Positions 8,073 to 16,235 of a DNA stretch of 31,078 bases are shown here, piece after piece (the first letter of the stretch is position 1; each line of letters starts with the position of its first letter). The stretch lies in assembly GCA_964428935.1 (NCBI GenBank), contig CAYSAG010000019.1, positions 1 through 31,078 of the forward strand. The letters run 5' to 3'. Under the pieces are notes generated by a model. That model worked only from the letters and a program-made list of their open reading frames with translations. It ran no database searches and was not told the DNA's origin. This stretch comes from JAADHY01 sp964428935 (GTDB taxonomy: Bacteria; Planctomycetota; Planctomycetia; Planctomycetales; Planctomycetaceae). The translations under genes were made by a program, and so were the position numbers.

Positions 8073-9533
8073 TCACCGACCAATCATTTCGGGCGTCGGC
8101 TTGGTGCAGGAGCAGCAGGGCAATTCCTCGGGCGACACCGGCCGGTGACGAATGTGGGCCGACTTGAAGTCGCCAATGAAGGCCCACTCGGTCCGAGCGT
8201 TCAAGTCGACCTCGGCGACCGCCACGTCGCCCCACTGTTTGGCGACCGCCAGCAGATTGCCGGCGTGGTCGAACACGCCCGAAACAATCCAGTTGGCCGA
8301 GTAGTCGGTGTACGTGCTGCTAACCAAATAAATGTGGTTTTCGCAAGCTCGGGCTCGAGCCAGCAGCGGGTTGCAGCCCCACACCGGCCAGGCAATCACC
8401 TCGGCCCCTCGCTTCGACAGCTCGCGAGCCACCTCGGGGAAGAAGCCGTCGTAGCAAATCATCAGACCGACTTTGCCGAAACGAGTTTGGAAAACCGGGT
8501 AGTCGTAACCCGGTGCGATTCCGCGAGCAATTTCCTCGCGCGGCAGGCAGACCTTCCGGTACTTGCCCACCAGCTTTCCGTCCGGGCCGACCAGCACGGC
8601 CACGTTGTAAATGAGGTGACGGTCTCGCTCCAACAAGCCAGCCACAATGTAAAGCCCGTACTTCTTCGCCAGTTTCCCGAAGTACTCGGTCGACGGTCCC
8701 GGCACCGGTTCCGCGATTTCTTCAATCGACAGGTCCGTGTGGTAGGCCGTTAGCGTTTCGGGCAAGACCACCAGGTCCGCGTGGAGCTGGGCGGCTTTCT
8801 TAATGAGCGGAGCGAACTGCTCGCGTTTCTCGGCCGGCGTGCGGCCGTCTCTGGGGCGAAAGTGGACCGCGGCCAGACGCACCAGCCGCGGCTTCGGCTT
8901 CGACGTCGGTTTCAACGACACGTCGCTCCATTCCACACGGGCGTTCGGAGCCCACCGCAGGTGCAGCTCGACCACCGCACGCGTCGCCTTCGACGGCACC
9001 CAGTACGTTCCCGACACCTCGGTCCAGCCGTTCTCGTCGGTCGGGCCGTCCAAAGGAAACCGCGGACGAGCGAGAACCGGCGAGCTGGACCGGTAGAAGT
9101 CAATGGCCTTTCGCTCCAGCGGGACCAGCCGTCCCCGGTCGTCTTGCCAGGTGATTTTCACGACGCAACTGCGACGGGGCACCACAACCCGTTGCGCTCG
9201 GCGGTAAACGCAAAAACGGTAGTACTGGCCGCCGCGAACCGGAAAGACCTTCTGCCAGTAACCGTCTTGGCCTTCGCGTCCGTCACTTTCAATGACGAAA
9301 GCCCCTTGGCGGGAGCGACCGGCGTTCGGCAAGTAGGCGAAGTGCGGTTTGATTTCTTCGCGTGCGGCCGCTGGCGTCCAGCCGTCCGGTGGAGCGGCCG
9401 GTGTTTTTTCGGCGGAGTGGCCTGACACACACCAACCGGCTGCTGCCAGCAGCCACGCAGCCGCAGAAAACATTGCCGTGCGTGCGAGTCGACGCGAACA
9501 CCGCACATGACCCGTTAAAACCTCTCCCGACAT
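8073..9533 (-). CDS. exported carbon-nitrogen hydrolase (nitrilase superfamily) with N-terminal beta-sandwich domain
   Basis: A 486-residue protein. The ATG at 9533 has GGAGG about nine bases upstream. Residues 1-41 form a signal peptide (RRLAR, hydrophobic 20-34, likely cut near GHSA). Residues about 55-210 look like a jelly-roll module of the carbohydrate-binding type (WTEVSGTYWVPSKATRAVVE; RVEWSDVSL). From about 215 the nitrilase fold follows with the complete Glu-Lys-Cys triad: Glu259 in VLPET, Lys327 in KYRKVCLP and Cys360 in MICYDG. Such enzymes cleave amides or nitriles or transfer acyl groups; the substrate cannot be read. Export of this usually cytoplasmic fold is notable. The order oxidoreductase, HEAT protein, hydrolase on one strand suggests shared use, but the hairpin at 9718-9752 separates it from the HEAT gene. 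A short CCSC motif lies near the C-terminus. Confidence 0.9.
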   Translation of the reverse strand: MSGEVLTGHVRCSRRLARTAMFSAAAWLLAAAGWCVSGHSAEKTPAAPPDGWTPAAAREEIKPHFAYLPNAGRSRQGAFVIESDGREGQDGYWQKVFPVRGGQYYRFCVYRRAQRVVVPRRSCVVKITWQDDRGRLVPLERKAIDFYRSSSPVLARPRFPLDGPTDENGWTEVSGTYWVPSKATRAVVELHLRWAPNARVEWSDVSLKPTSKPKPRLVRLAAVHFRPRDGRTPAEKREQFAPLIKKAAQLHADLVVLPETLTAYHTDLSIEEIAEPVPGPSTEYFGKLAKKYGLYIVAGLLERDRHLIYNVAVLVGPDGKLVGKYRKVCLPREEIARGIAPGYDYPVFQTRFGKVGLMICYDGFFPEVARELSKRGAEVIAWPVWGCNPLLARARACENHIYLVSSTYTDYSANWIVSGVFDHAGNLLAVAKQWGDVAVAEVDLNARTEWAFIGDFKSAHIRHRPVSPEELPCCSCTKPTPEMIGR

Positions 9534-9707
9534 GGCTCGTTCCTCCGCTTTCCGGTGTACCCACTTTCTTGGTGCTCTTGCCGAGCGACGACGCGGCACG
9601 GCCCGGACGTGCTCGTTGTCCGCTAAGAGCAGCCGGCTGCCGAGCGGCCACCGGAGTCGGCCGTTAGCTCGTCGCAGCCGGCGCGGCCCGAGCGGACTTC
9701 GGGCCCG

Positions 9708-9752
9708 AACAAGCACACGGCCGTCCGCGGCAGGAGGTGCCGGGGACGGCCG
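9708..9752 (-). terminator. strong hairpin terminator after the HEAT-repeat gene
   Basis: CGGCCGTCC (9718-9726) pairs with GGACGGCCG (9744-9752). After one G-G mismatch, CGGCA (9728-9732) pairs with TGCCG (9738-9742) around a five-base loop, 14 base pairs in all. On the minus strand it is followed by TGTGCTTGTT (9717-9708). It sits about 43 nt beyond the stop at 9795. The tail is T-rich but not a pure T-run, so partial read-through to the hydrolase gene is possible. Confidence 0.65.
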
Positions 9753-9794
9753 CGCCGCAATTCGTTCCTTCGTCGCACTCCGGGCGACGGCCGC

Positions 9795-11774
9795 TCACGG
9801 ACCAACCCGCTCCAACAAAGACCGAGCTCGCTCGGCCGTCGGACCGCCCGCGCCGCTTTCGAGCACCCTGGCCGCCGCTGCCCGAGCCGCTTCGCGGTCC
9901 GTCAGCGCGACCCGCTCGGCAATGTCGACCGCTCGCCGAGCCGCGTACCCTTTGACGTCCTTGTCGGACAAGGCGGCCAGAGCCAGTTCGAGCGACCGGG
10001 CCGACGGGTAGCGTGCCAGGACGTCGAGGACCAGACGTTTCTCGTCCGGCCGGTCGGCCAGCTGCAGCGCTTCACGGCAGACCTGCAACCGCTGGTCTTC
10101 CGTCATGGCCAACTGCCGAGCCGCTCGAAGCGCCCCGCGAAGACAACGAATCTTGTACTTCCGCTCGGGCAGCGTTTGAGCCAGGTCGAGCAGCGCGGGA
10201 GCCACGTCGGCCGTCATCCATTCGCCCAGCACGCGAGTGGCCGTGTCCCGCAGCTTCGGGTTCGAACTCTGAGCGGCTTTCACGACCGCTCGCAAAGCCG
10301 CCCGGCCGCCGATTTTTTCCATCAGCTCCAATGCGTAAGCCTGCCCCGGCTCCGGTGCCGACCGCAGAAACTCAGCCAGCTTTGCGACGCACTGGTCCGG
10401 CTGGGTCGAGCGAACGCAAAGAGCCAGCACGGCCTGCTTGGCCGCTGCTTTCTCGTCGTTGTCTTTCGCCGACAGCCACCGCTGCCACAGCAGGTCCAGT
10501 TTGTCTGGACCGGCCATTTCGCCGAGAGAGCGAAGGGCGGCCACCCGGACTCGGACGTCCGGCGAATCGACCGCGTCCAACAACACCGGCAACGCGCCCT
10601 GAATGCGTCGGCGGCCAATCAGGTCCAGCAGAAGCGGCAACGACGCCGAGCCGGCCCGACCGACGGCCCGTTGAATCGCCGCGTCCACCTGGTCGCCCGG
10701 AAGCAACTCCAACGTGTTGACGGCCGTTTGTGCCAGCTGCGGGTCGTCGCCGGTGGCCATGTCCAACAGCACGGGAAGAGCGTCGGCGCTGCCGACTTTC
10801 CGCAGTCCGCGAGCGGCGGCGTCGCGGACTACGGCGGGACCGGACCGGGCGGCCTGGAGGACCAGCTTGGCGGCCTTCGGCCCACCCACGTCGCTCAAAG
10901 CCAAAATCAGCTTCGCTTTGCGAAGAGGTGACGCTTTCTCCAGACGAGCGGCCAGAGCGTCGGCCGCCGCCTCGCCGCCCAGCTCTCGAGCCGCCTTCAG
11001 CCCGACGTCGAACAGAGCTTCGTCGGGCGAGCCGAGCAGCTCACGAACAATCGAAATGCCCGCTGCTCCCCGCGAGCGAACGGCTCCAAAAGTAGCGGCC
11101 ACTTGAATGTGCTTGGGCACGTCGGCTTGCCGGAGCGTGTCGTACAACTGGATTGCGGCGTCTTTTTCGCCTTTCTTCAGTAGCAGTTCGGCGCACGTGA
11201 GGCTGGCGTCGGCGACGGCCGTGCGCAGACGTCCGGACGACTGCCCGAGCTGCTCTTTCAGAATGCCCGCCGTTTGGACCGTGGCAATGCGTCCCAGTGC
11301 AGCCGCAGCGGCTGCGGCCACGTCCGAGTCGGCCGACGACAACAACCGCTGCAAGTCGCCAACGGCTTTTTCGTCCTGCCGGTTGCCAATCGAGTTAATG
11401 ACGCCGACCAGCAGGCGGCCTTTAACCTTCGACAAGGCGGCTCGCAACGCCTCGTCGACCGCCGGGTCGGGAATGGGTTCGAGTCCCATTCGCGCGTAGT
11501 GCGAGAGCTTTTCGTCGGTGAGCAGGCTGGCCAGCACCGGCACGGCTCGCTTGTCTCCGAACAAACCCAGCCGCTTGCACGCGACCGCTTTGTCGTGCAG
11601 CGACGCGTCGGGCGACTGAAGCAGTGCCGTCAGCTTGGCGATTTCTTCGTCGACTTTCTGACCGGCCTGCAAGGGCAACTCCGAGTTCTGCGCTTGGGCC
11701 GCCAGCGGCAACAGCACCAGCGCCGTCAAGACGGCGGCCAGCCACGCCTTCTGAGCTTTCCGGTTCCGTTTCAC
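9795..11774 (-). CDS. exported HEAT-repeat protein
   Basis: A 659-residue protein. I start at the GTG at 11774 because GGAGAG lies about eight bases upstream; a GTG at 11804 would add ten residues with no good binding site. Residues 1-28 are a signal peptide (KRNRKAQKAW, then a hydrophobic run, cleavage likely after AQA). The rest is a chain of short Ala/Leu/Asp-rich helical pairs of the HEAT or PBS-lyase type, for example DPAVDEALRAALSKVKGRLL, SDVAAAAAAALGRIA, DVRVRVAALRSLGEM and PKLRDTATRVLGEW. Such solenoids bind other proteins. No catalytic domain is visible. It starts 102 nt after the oxidoreductase stop on the same strand and may share its transcript. Planctomycetes often carry HEAT proteins next to Gfo/Idh/MocA oxidoreductases (remembered pattern). 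A hairpin terminator follows at 9718-9752. Confidence 0.9.
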   Translation of the reverse strand: MKRNRKAQKAWLAAVLTALVLLPLAAQAQNSELPLQAGQKVDEEIAKLTALLQSPDASLHDKAVACKRLGLFGDKRAVPVLASLLTDEKLSHYARMGLEPIPDPAVDEALRAALSKVKGRLLVGVINSIGNRQDEKAVGDLQRLLSSADSDVAAAAAAALGRIATVQTAGILKEQLGQSSGRLRTAVADASLTCAELLLKKGEKDAAIQLYDTLRQADVPKHIQVAATFGAVRSRGAAGISIVRELLGSPDEALFDVGLKAARELGGEAAADALAARLEKASPLRKAKLILALSDVGGPKAAKLVLQAARSGPAVVRDAAARGLRKVGSADALPVLLDMATGDDPQLAQTAVNTLELLPGDQVDAAIQRAVGRAGSASLPLLLDLIGRRRIQGALPVLLDAVDSPDVRVRVAALRSLGEMAGPDKLDLLWQRWLSAKDNDEKAAAKQAVLALCVRSTQPDQCVAKLAEFLRSAPEPGQAYALELMEKIGGRAALRAVVKAAQSSNPKLRDTATRVLGEWMTADVAPALLDLAQTLPERKYKIRCLRGALRAARQLAMTEDQRLQVCREALQLADRPDEKRLVLDVLARYPSARSLELALAALSDKDVKGYAARRAVDIAERVALTDREAARAAAARVLESGAGGPTAERARSLLERVGP

Positions 11775-11876
11775 TTTGGTCTCTCCCAACTTGTCAGTGC
11801 CCACACCTTCGTGAGGAGGTTTCCGCCGTTCGAGGACATGGAACGTCCGGGCCGCAACCCGCGCGACCGGACCGCG

Positions 11877-13151
11877 TCAAATTCGCCACGGGTCCCGCAT
11901 GGCTCGCGACCGCATGCGGTTGGCCTCGTCGTCGTTGATGAACTCGACCTTCTCGGGGTCGAACCGCAGTTTCCGCCCGAGCTGCCAGGCAATGTAGGCA
12001 CAGTGGCAGGCAATGTGCGACTTGGCGGTAACGTCGGCGTTCGACCGCGTCAGGCCGCGCGTCTTCACGCAGTCCAGGAATTGACGAATGTGGTTGGTTG
12101 GAGTGGTGCCGCGTTCGGTGAAGACCCGGTGCTCCGCTCGCATCTTCGTCGGCCCCAGCATCATTTGTCCGCTGTCGCCGGTCTCCACCCAACCCTCGTC
12201 GCCTTCGAACCGGACGCTGCACGTGCCCAGTCCGAGCCAGCCGGTGTCTCGCATGACCAGCTTCACGCCGTTCGCGTAGCGACAAATGACGCTGGTCCCT
12301 TGCGGCTCGTACTCAATCGGCACGGTGTCATCGGCCTGATTGGCCCACTGACAGAGGTCGACCGTGTGAGCACCCCACTCCAAAATGCCTCCGCCGTGGA
12401 AGTCCCAGAAACCTCGCCACCCACCGCGGACGTAGCGGCTGTTGTAGGGACGCCACGGAGCCGGTCCCAACCACCAGTCCCAGTCCACCTCGCTTTTCGG
12501 TGGCTGCGGCTCGGCGGGCAACCAGTCCTGAGTCGTTCGCGGGTTCAGCGTGTTGGCGTGGACGGTGTGAATGCGTCCCAGCTTGCCGCTGTGAGCCAGC
12601 TGGACCGCCAACACGAAGTTGCCAATGTTCCGCCGTTGCGTACCCGCCTGGTAGACCCGTCCGTAGCGACGAATCGTGTCGGCCAAAGCCTGGCTCTCGG
12701 CAATGGTCATGGAACACGGCTTCTCGCAGTAAATGTCTTTGCCGGACTTGGCGACCAGAATGGAAGCCATTGTGTGCCAGCGGTCGCCCGTGGCAATGAG
12801 GACCGCGTCGATGTCGCGCCGGTCCAGAAAGTCCCACATGTTGTCGTACATGCGGCAGTCTTTGTTGCCGTAGGTCTTGTCGGCCATTTGCTTGACCGCC
12901 TCGCGGCGTTCGCGGCGAGCGTCGCAAATGGCCACGAATTGCACGTCCGGCTGCTGCAGGAAGATGCCCAAGTCGTAGCCGCCCCGTCGCCCGATTCCCA
13001 GGCCGCCCATGACAATTCGCTCGCTCGGAGCGACCGCGCCGTCGCGTCCCAGGGCGCGCGCCGGCACGACCAAAGGAGCGGCCAGGGCGGCGCTGCCGGC
13101 CGCGGCCGTCTTCAAGAAAAGACGACGTGTCAATTTGGTTCCAGCTGCCAT
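11877..13151 (-). CDS. Tat-exported Gfo/Idh/MocA-family oxidoreductase
   Basis: A 424-residue NAD(P)-dependent oxidoreductase, probably acting on a sugar or cyclitol. The ATG at 13151 has GGAGG and AAGGGG upstream. The N-terminus carries a twin-arginine signal: Arg9-Arg10 in TRRLFLK, then an Ala-rich stretch to about residue 34. A dinucleotide-binding loop follows at about 49-57 (GGLGIGRRG), then the family motif EKP at 143-145 in YCEKPCSMT. The C-terminal sheet domain includes WGAHTVDLCQWA and a Trp-rich stretch (WDWWLGPAPW) common to exported planctomycete members. Tat export implies folding with cofactor in the cytoplasm before transport, as for glucose-fructose oxidoreductase of Zymomonas. 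It heads a minus-strand set with the HEAT protein and the hydrolase. Exact substrate unknown. Confidence 0.93.
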   Translation of the reverse strand: MAAGTKLTRRLFLKTAAAGSAALAAPLVVPARALGRDGAVAPSERIVMGGLGIGRRGGYDLGIFLQQPDVQFVAICDARRERREAVKQMADKTYGNKDCRMYDNMWDFLDRRDIDAVLIATGDRWHTMASILVAKSGKDIYCEKPCSMTIAESQALADTIRRYGRVYQAGTQRRNIGNFVLAVQLAHSGKLGRIHTVHANTLNPRTTQDWLPAEPQPPKSEVDWDWWLGPAPWRPYNSRYVRGGWRGFWDFHGGGILEWGAHTVDLCQWANQADDTVPIEYEPQGTSVICRYANGVKLVMRDTGWLGLGTCSVRFEGDEGWVETGDSGQMMLGPTKMRAEHRVFTERGTTPTNHIRQFLDCVKTRGLTRSNADVTAKSHIACHCAYIAWQLGRKLRFDPEKVEFINDDEANRMRSRAMRDPWRI

Positions 13152-13831
13152 TGGACCCCTTTCCTCCACAAAATGAATTCGGCTGTGTCGGAACGTTTGC
13201 GGAACGGGCGAGAACCGGCTGAAGCGCTCGCGAAACCGTCGGCCAGGCCCGGCCCGACCGAACGGACTACACTGCCGGCCCCACGGGGAGTTCGACACGG
13301 GTGAGCCGCTGCAGGCCTTGCTCGTTCTCGCCCCCTGACCTTCACGCGAACCGCCGCCAGTCCGGCGGCACTTCCGTCGGACGCTGGCAGTCGTCGCGTT
13401 CACCGGCGCAAGCCGACTTTGCGCCGGCCAAACGCCAGCCCAGGTTCGGCTGACCAGGCTCAACCTTTGGAACCCCAGTTTGCCACTGCCACGCAGTCGC
13501 TGTCAACGCACTGGCTCAAGACGGTTCGCGCCGTTCCGTGTGCGAAGCGTTGCCGGCACCGACGTGCCAGCGGGCCAGCCGTTCTGCAGCGACCTGACGC
13601 CTGGTTCCGGCCGTGGGTTGTGGACGCTGTCGGCTCGTGGTATTGGTACTGCGCTCGCTCCAACGCCGCGGGACGCCGTAGCGCGAAGCAAGAAAATTCG
13701 AACGACAAGACGAACGGGCTTGGTGCGACGGGTCCGGCCACCAGCTTGCCGTCTTCGGCACGCGGCTGCGTGAGCGGCGCGCGGGTTGGTCGGGCCGGTG
13801 AACCACGGGGCGAAGGAAAGCGAGGTGTGAC
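13152..13831. other. 680-nt divergent gap with stacked hairpins
   Basis: The gap lies between the divergent oxidoreductase and the gene at 13832. No credible gene. It holds GCCGCC/GGCGGC (13353-13369) and a long nested stem at 13383-13439 (separate entry). A GTGTAGTCC-like box near 13266-13274 on the minus strand and a TATTGG box near 13641 on the plus strand are the best promoter-like sequences; neither has a good -35. Confidence 0.5.
13383..13439. repeat. long nested inverted repeat in the divergent gap
   Basis: CCGGCGCAA (13403-13411) pairs perfectly with TTGCGCCGG (13419-13427) around a seven-base loop. GCGTT (13396-13400) and AACGC (13431-13435) extend it. GCTGGC (13383-13388) can pair with GCCAGC (13434-13439) instead of the second pair. 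Neither strand has a T-run next to it, so a terminator is unlikely. It may be a regulatory RNA element or a dispersed palindromic repeat. Confidence 0.55.
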
Positions 13832-14473
13832 ATGAACAGACGAACGACGGTTGCTGTGCTGGTTCTGGCGCTTGTTGCGAGTGCGGTCCTGAGGGTGCGA
13901 GCTGCCGAGCTCTCGGAAATCCCCGCAGACGAAGCTCAAAGAATCGCTGAGCGGCTCGTGAAGGCCGCCCAGTCCATTCAAGCTCCGCAAGTCACCATTC
14001 AGGCCGACCCGTCGAAGGCTTCGGGTCTCAGCTTTCGCAAGCAGGGAATCCTGATTGTTCCCATGCAAGGTCTGTCGCCGGACTTGGAGACGGACGAAGT
14101 GGACCAACCGAACGGAAAAGGGTTCGCCTACCTGTTCTTGTCCGAAGAGTTCGTTCCCGTCGTGAACGGCACGGCTCTTTCCAGCGACCAGGTGCGAACC
14201 GTCAAAATGGAGGACAAGAAGGGCAACCGACGGGAAATCAAATGCTTCTTATTGTCCGGCCGACGCCTGGGCGAGGACGACTGGCGGCTTTACGTTTTCG
14301 GCGCTCCCAAAAAGCCGCTGATCGACGTCCCGTTCCAAGAGGCTCCGGAAGAGAAGGAGGGTGAGCTGCTGAGCATTCGCATTGAGAACATTCAAGGCTA
14401 CCGCGGCGACTTGGTCGTGCGGGTCTTCGGGAAGTACGAAGCGGCGTTTCGAATCGAGTACCAAGGCAACTGA
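13832..14473 (+). CDS. exported protein of unknown function
   Basis: A 213-residue protein I do not recognise as a named family. ATG at 13832 has AGGTG five bases upstream. Residues 1-24 are a signal peptide (NRRTT, then VAVLVLALVASAVL, likely cut after RVRA). The mature part has strand-rich stretches: GLSFRKQGILIVPM, GKGFAYLFLSEEFVPVV, REIKCFLLSGRRL, WRLYVFGA and GDLVVRVFGKYEAAFRIEY. This looks like one beta-rich periplasmic domain of about 180 residues. No catalytic motif and only one cysteine in the mature part. The next gene, 174 nt downstream on the same strand, is also exported. The codon for Ile in PLIDVP contains the only GATC I see between 6861 and 26542. Confidence 0.78.
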   Translation: MNRRTTVAVLVLALVASAVLRVRAAELSEIPADEAQRIAERLVKAAQSIQAPQVTIQADPSKASGLSFRKQGILIVPMQGLSPDLETDEVDQPNGKGFAYLFLSEEFVPVVNGTALSSDQVRTVKMEDKKGNRREIKCFLLSGRRLGEDDWRLYVFGAPKKPLIDVPFQEAPEEKEGELLSIRIENIQGYRGDLVVRVFGKYEAAFRIEYQGN

Positions 14474-14647
14474 CGGCGGACCGGCGTCGTTTTCTGCAGC
14501 GTTCGGAGCGCTTGGCCGGGAGCGGCCGGGGAAGGCAGACGGCTGGGCCAGTACGCGTGGGCGAGGAAGCGGGGCCTCGTTCGCTCCGCCAGGCGCGTCG
14601 CGTGCGCGGTCCGGCGAGAGGAGACCAAAGCAGGGGAGAGGCAATCC

Positions 14648-16180
14648 ATGAATGCAAAGCGGGTCGGCTGGTGCAGCGTGGTGAGCGGGTCGGTGTTTCT
14701 CGCCTGGTGGCTTGCTTGCTTTGGAGGAGCGACGCGGACCGGGTTGAGCGCAGTCGGGAACGCAGCTCAAACGGACGAACCGAGCGGCGTGGCCGACGTT
14801 CGTTCTTTTGGAGCTCGCGGCGACGGCGTCACCGACGACACCGAGGCCCTACAACGAGCCATCGATTCCGGCTTGGCGGTCGTCCGTTTCCCGAAGGGCG
14901 TCTACCGAATCACTCGGCCGTTGGTCGTCGACCTCAGCAAAATCGGTTACACCGCTCTTCGTGGCGACGGCGTGGCTCGGTTGGTCATGGCCGGTCCGGG
15001 ACCTGCCATTCGCGTCGTCGGAACTCACTTCAGCTCGGCCGACCCAGAGCGCTTTCAGGCACGAGTGTGGCTCAAGGAGCGAATGCCGCTGATTGACGGG
15101 TTGGCCATTGAAGGGGCCAACGAGAAGGCGGTCGGCATTGAAGCCGTCGGAACCATGCAACTGACCATTAGCCGGGTGCACCTGCGGCGTCTGTTGCACG
15201 GAGTGCACTTGGTGCAAAACAACCGCAACATTGTCATTGCCAACAGCCACATTTACCACAACCGCGGGGTCGGCATTTTCTACGACGACGTCAACCTGCA
15301 CCAGTCGAACATTGTTGGCTGCCACATCAGCTACAACGGAGGCGGCGGAATTGTCTGCCGCGCGGGTAACGTGCGAAACATTCACGTCAGCGGCTGCGAC
15401 TTGGAAAGCAACATGGACCCGGACCAACCGCCCACGGCGAACATTTTGATTGACTGCCGGGGCAGCAAGCACGGAACCGGCGAAGTGGCCATTACCGGTT
15501 GCACCATTCAACACAACAGTCGCTCGCCCAACTCGGCCAACATTCGCATCATTGGTCGAAGCGAACCGACGGAGAAGCGGAAGCTGGTCCGAGAAGGGAA
15601 CGTCACGATTACCGGTAATGTGCTGAGCGACGTGCAGACGAACATCCACCTGAAGGACTGCCGCGGGGTGACCGTGGTTGGCAACACGTTTTGGATGGGC
15701 TACCAGCACGACCTGTTGGTCGAGGACTCGTCGAACGTGGTTGTCGGACCGAACAATTTCGACCGCAACCCGCGCTACGACTACGGCAACGCTTTGGACG
15801 CCAACGACGCGCTGGTCTTTCGCAACTGTCAGGACTGCACGTTGACCGGTTTGCACATCAACTCGGTGTGGCGTTCGCCGGCCGGGCTGCTCATTGAAAA
15901 TTGCCGTCGCTTCAACGTGACGGCGTGCACGGTCCTGGACTGCGACCACGTCGGCATTTGGCTGAAGAACGTTCGAGACAGCCGGCTCTCGGACTGTCTG
16001 ATTCGCGACGACCGGAAAGGCTCCAGCAGTGTTCCGCTTCGCGTGACCGGCGGCCGCGGGAACCTGATTGTCGACAACTTGTTCGACCGCGCTCCGCAGA
16101 TTGATTCGACGGACGCCCACGTCGTCCGAGGCAACCACTGGCCGCGGACAGACGGCTCGGCTTCTTCGGGGCGTCCGTGA
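14648..16180 (+). CDS. exported right-handed beta-helix protein (pectate lyase 3-like)
   Basis: A 510-residue protein with GGGGAGAGG seven bases before the ATG. Residues 1-40 hold a hydrophobic export signal. From about 50 comes the start typical of the Pectate_lyase_3/polygalacturonase-like beta-helix, VRSFGARGDGVTDDTEALQR, followed by FPKGVYRIT. Then many short parallel-strand coils repeat, rich in Asn and Cys, such as NIVIANSHIYHNRGVGIFYD, SNIVGCHISYNGGGGIVC and NVTITGNVLSDVQTNIHLKD. This fold serves polysaccharide lyases, hydrolases and epimerases; no lyase catalytic set can be picked out by eye, so substrate and even catalysis are open. It ends 50 nt from the converging folK, within a shared inverted repeat (16176-16235). 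Confidence 0.88.
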   Translation: MNAKRVGWCSVVSGSVFLAWWLACFGGATRTGLSAVGNAAQTDEPSGVADVRSFGARGDGVTDDTEALQRAIDSGLAVVRFPKGVYRITRPLVVDLSKIGYTALRGDGVARLVMAGPGPAIRVVGTHFSSADPERFQARVWLKERMPLIDGLAIEGANEKAVGIEAVGTMQLTISRVHLRRLLHGVHLVQNNRNIVIANSHIYHNRGVGIFYDDVNLHQSNIVGCHISYNGGGGIVCRAGNVRNIHVSGCDLESNMDPDQPPTANILIDCRGSKHGTGEVAITGCTIQHNSRSPNSANIRIIGRSEPTEKRKLVREGNVTITGNVLSDVQTNIHLKDCRGVTVVGNTFWMGYQHDLLVEDSSNVVVGPNNFDRNPRYDYGNALDANDALVFRNCQDCTLTGLHINSVWRSPAGLLIENCRRFNVTACTVLDCDHVGIWLKNVRDSRLSDCLIRDDRKGSSSVPLRVTGGRGNLIVDNLFDRAPQIDSTDAHVVRGNHWPRTDGSASSGRP

Positions 16181-16235
16181 GCGGCGGTGTGAAGGGTTCC
16201 GTCGGCAGGCGGTCGGACGCGGCGGGCCGCTCACG
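16176..16235. repeat. perfect 10-bp inverted repeat carrying both converging stop codons
   Basis: CGTGAGCGGC (16176-16185) and GCCGCTCACG (16226-16235) are exact reverse complements, 40 nt apart. The first holds the TGA of the beta-helix gene (16178-16180), the second the TGA of folK on the other strand (16231-16233). Transcripts of either gene could fold the same stem, so it may act as a two-way 3' end structure. No T-run follows on either strand. Confidence 0.6.

Noticed and set aside
14472..14493. Possible terminator after the gene at 13832 (GACG/CGTC, then GTTTTC)
   Set aside because: The stem has only four outer pairs and one inner pair; too weak to annotate.
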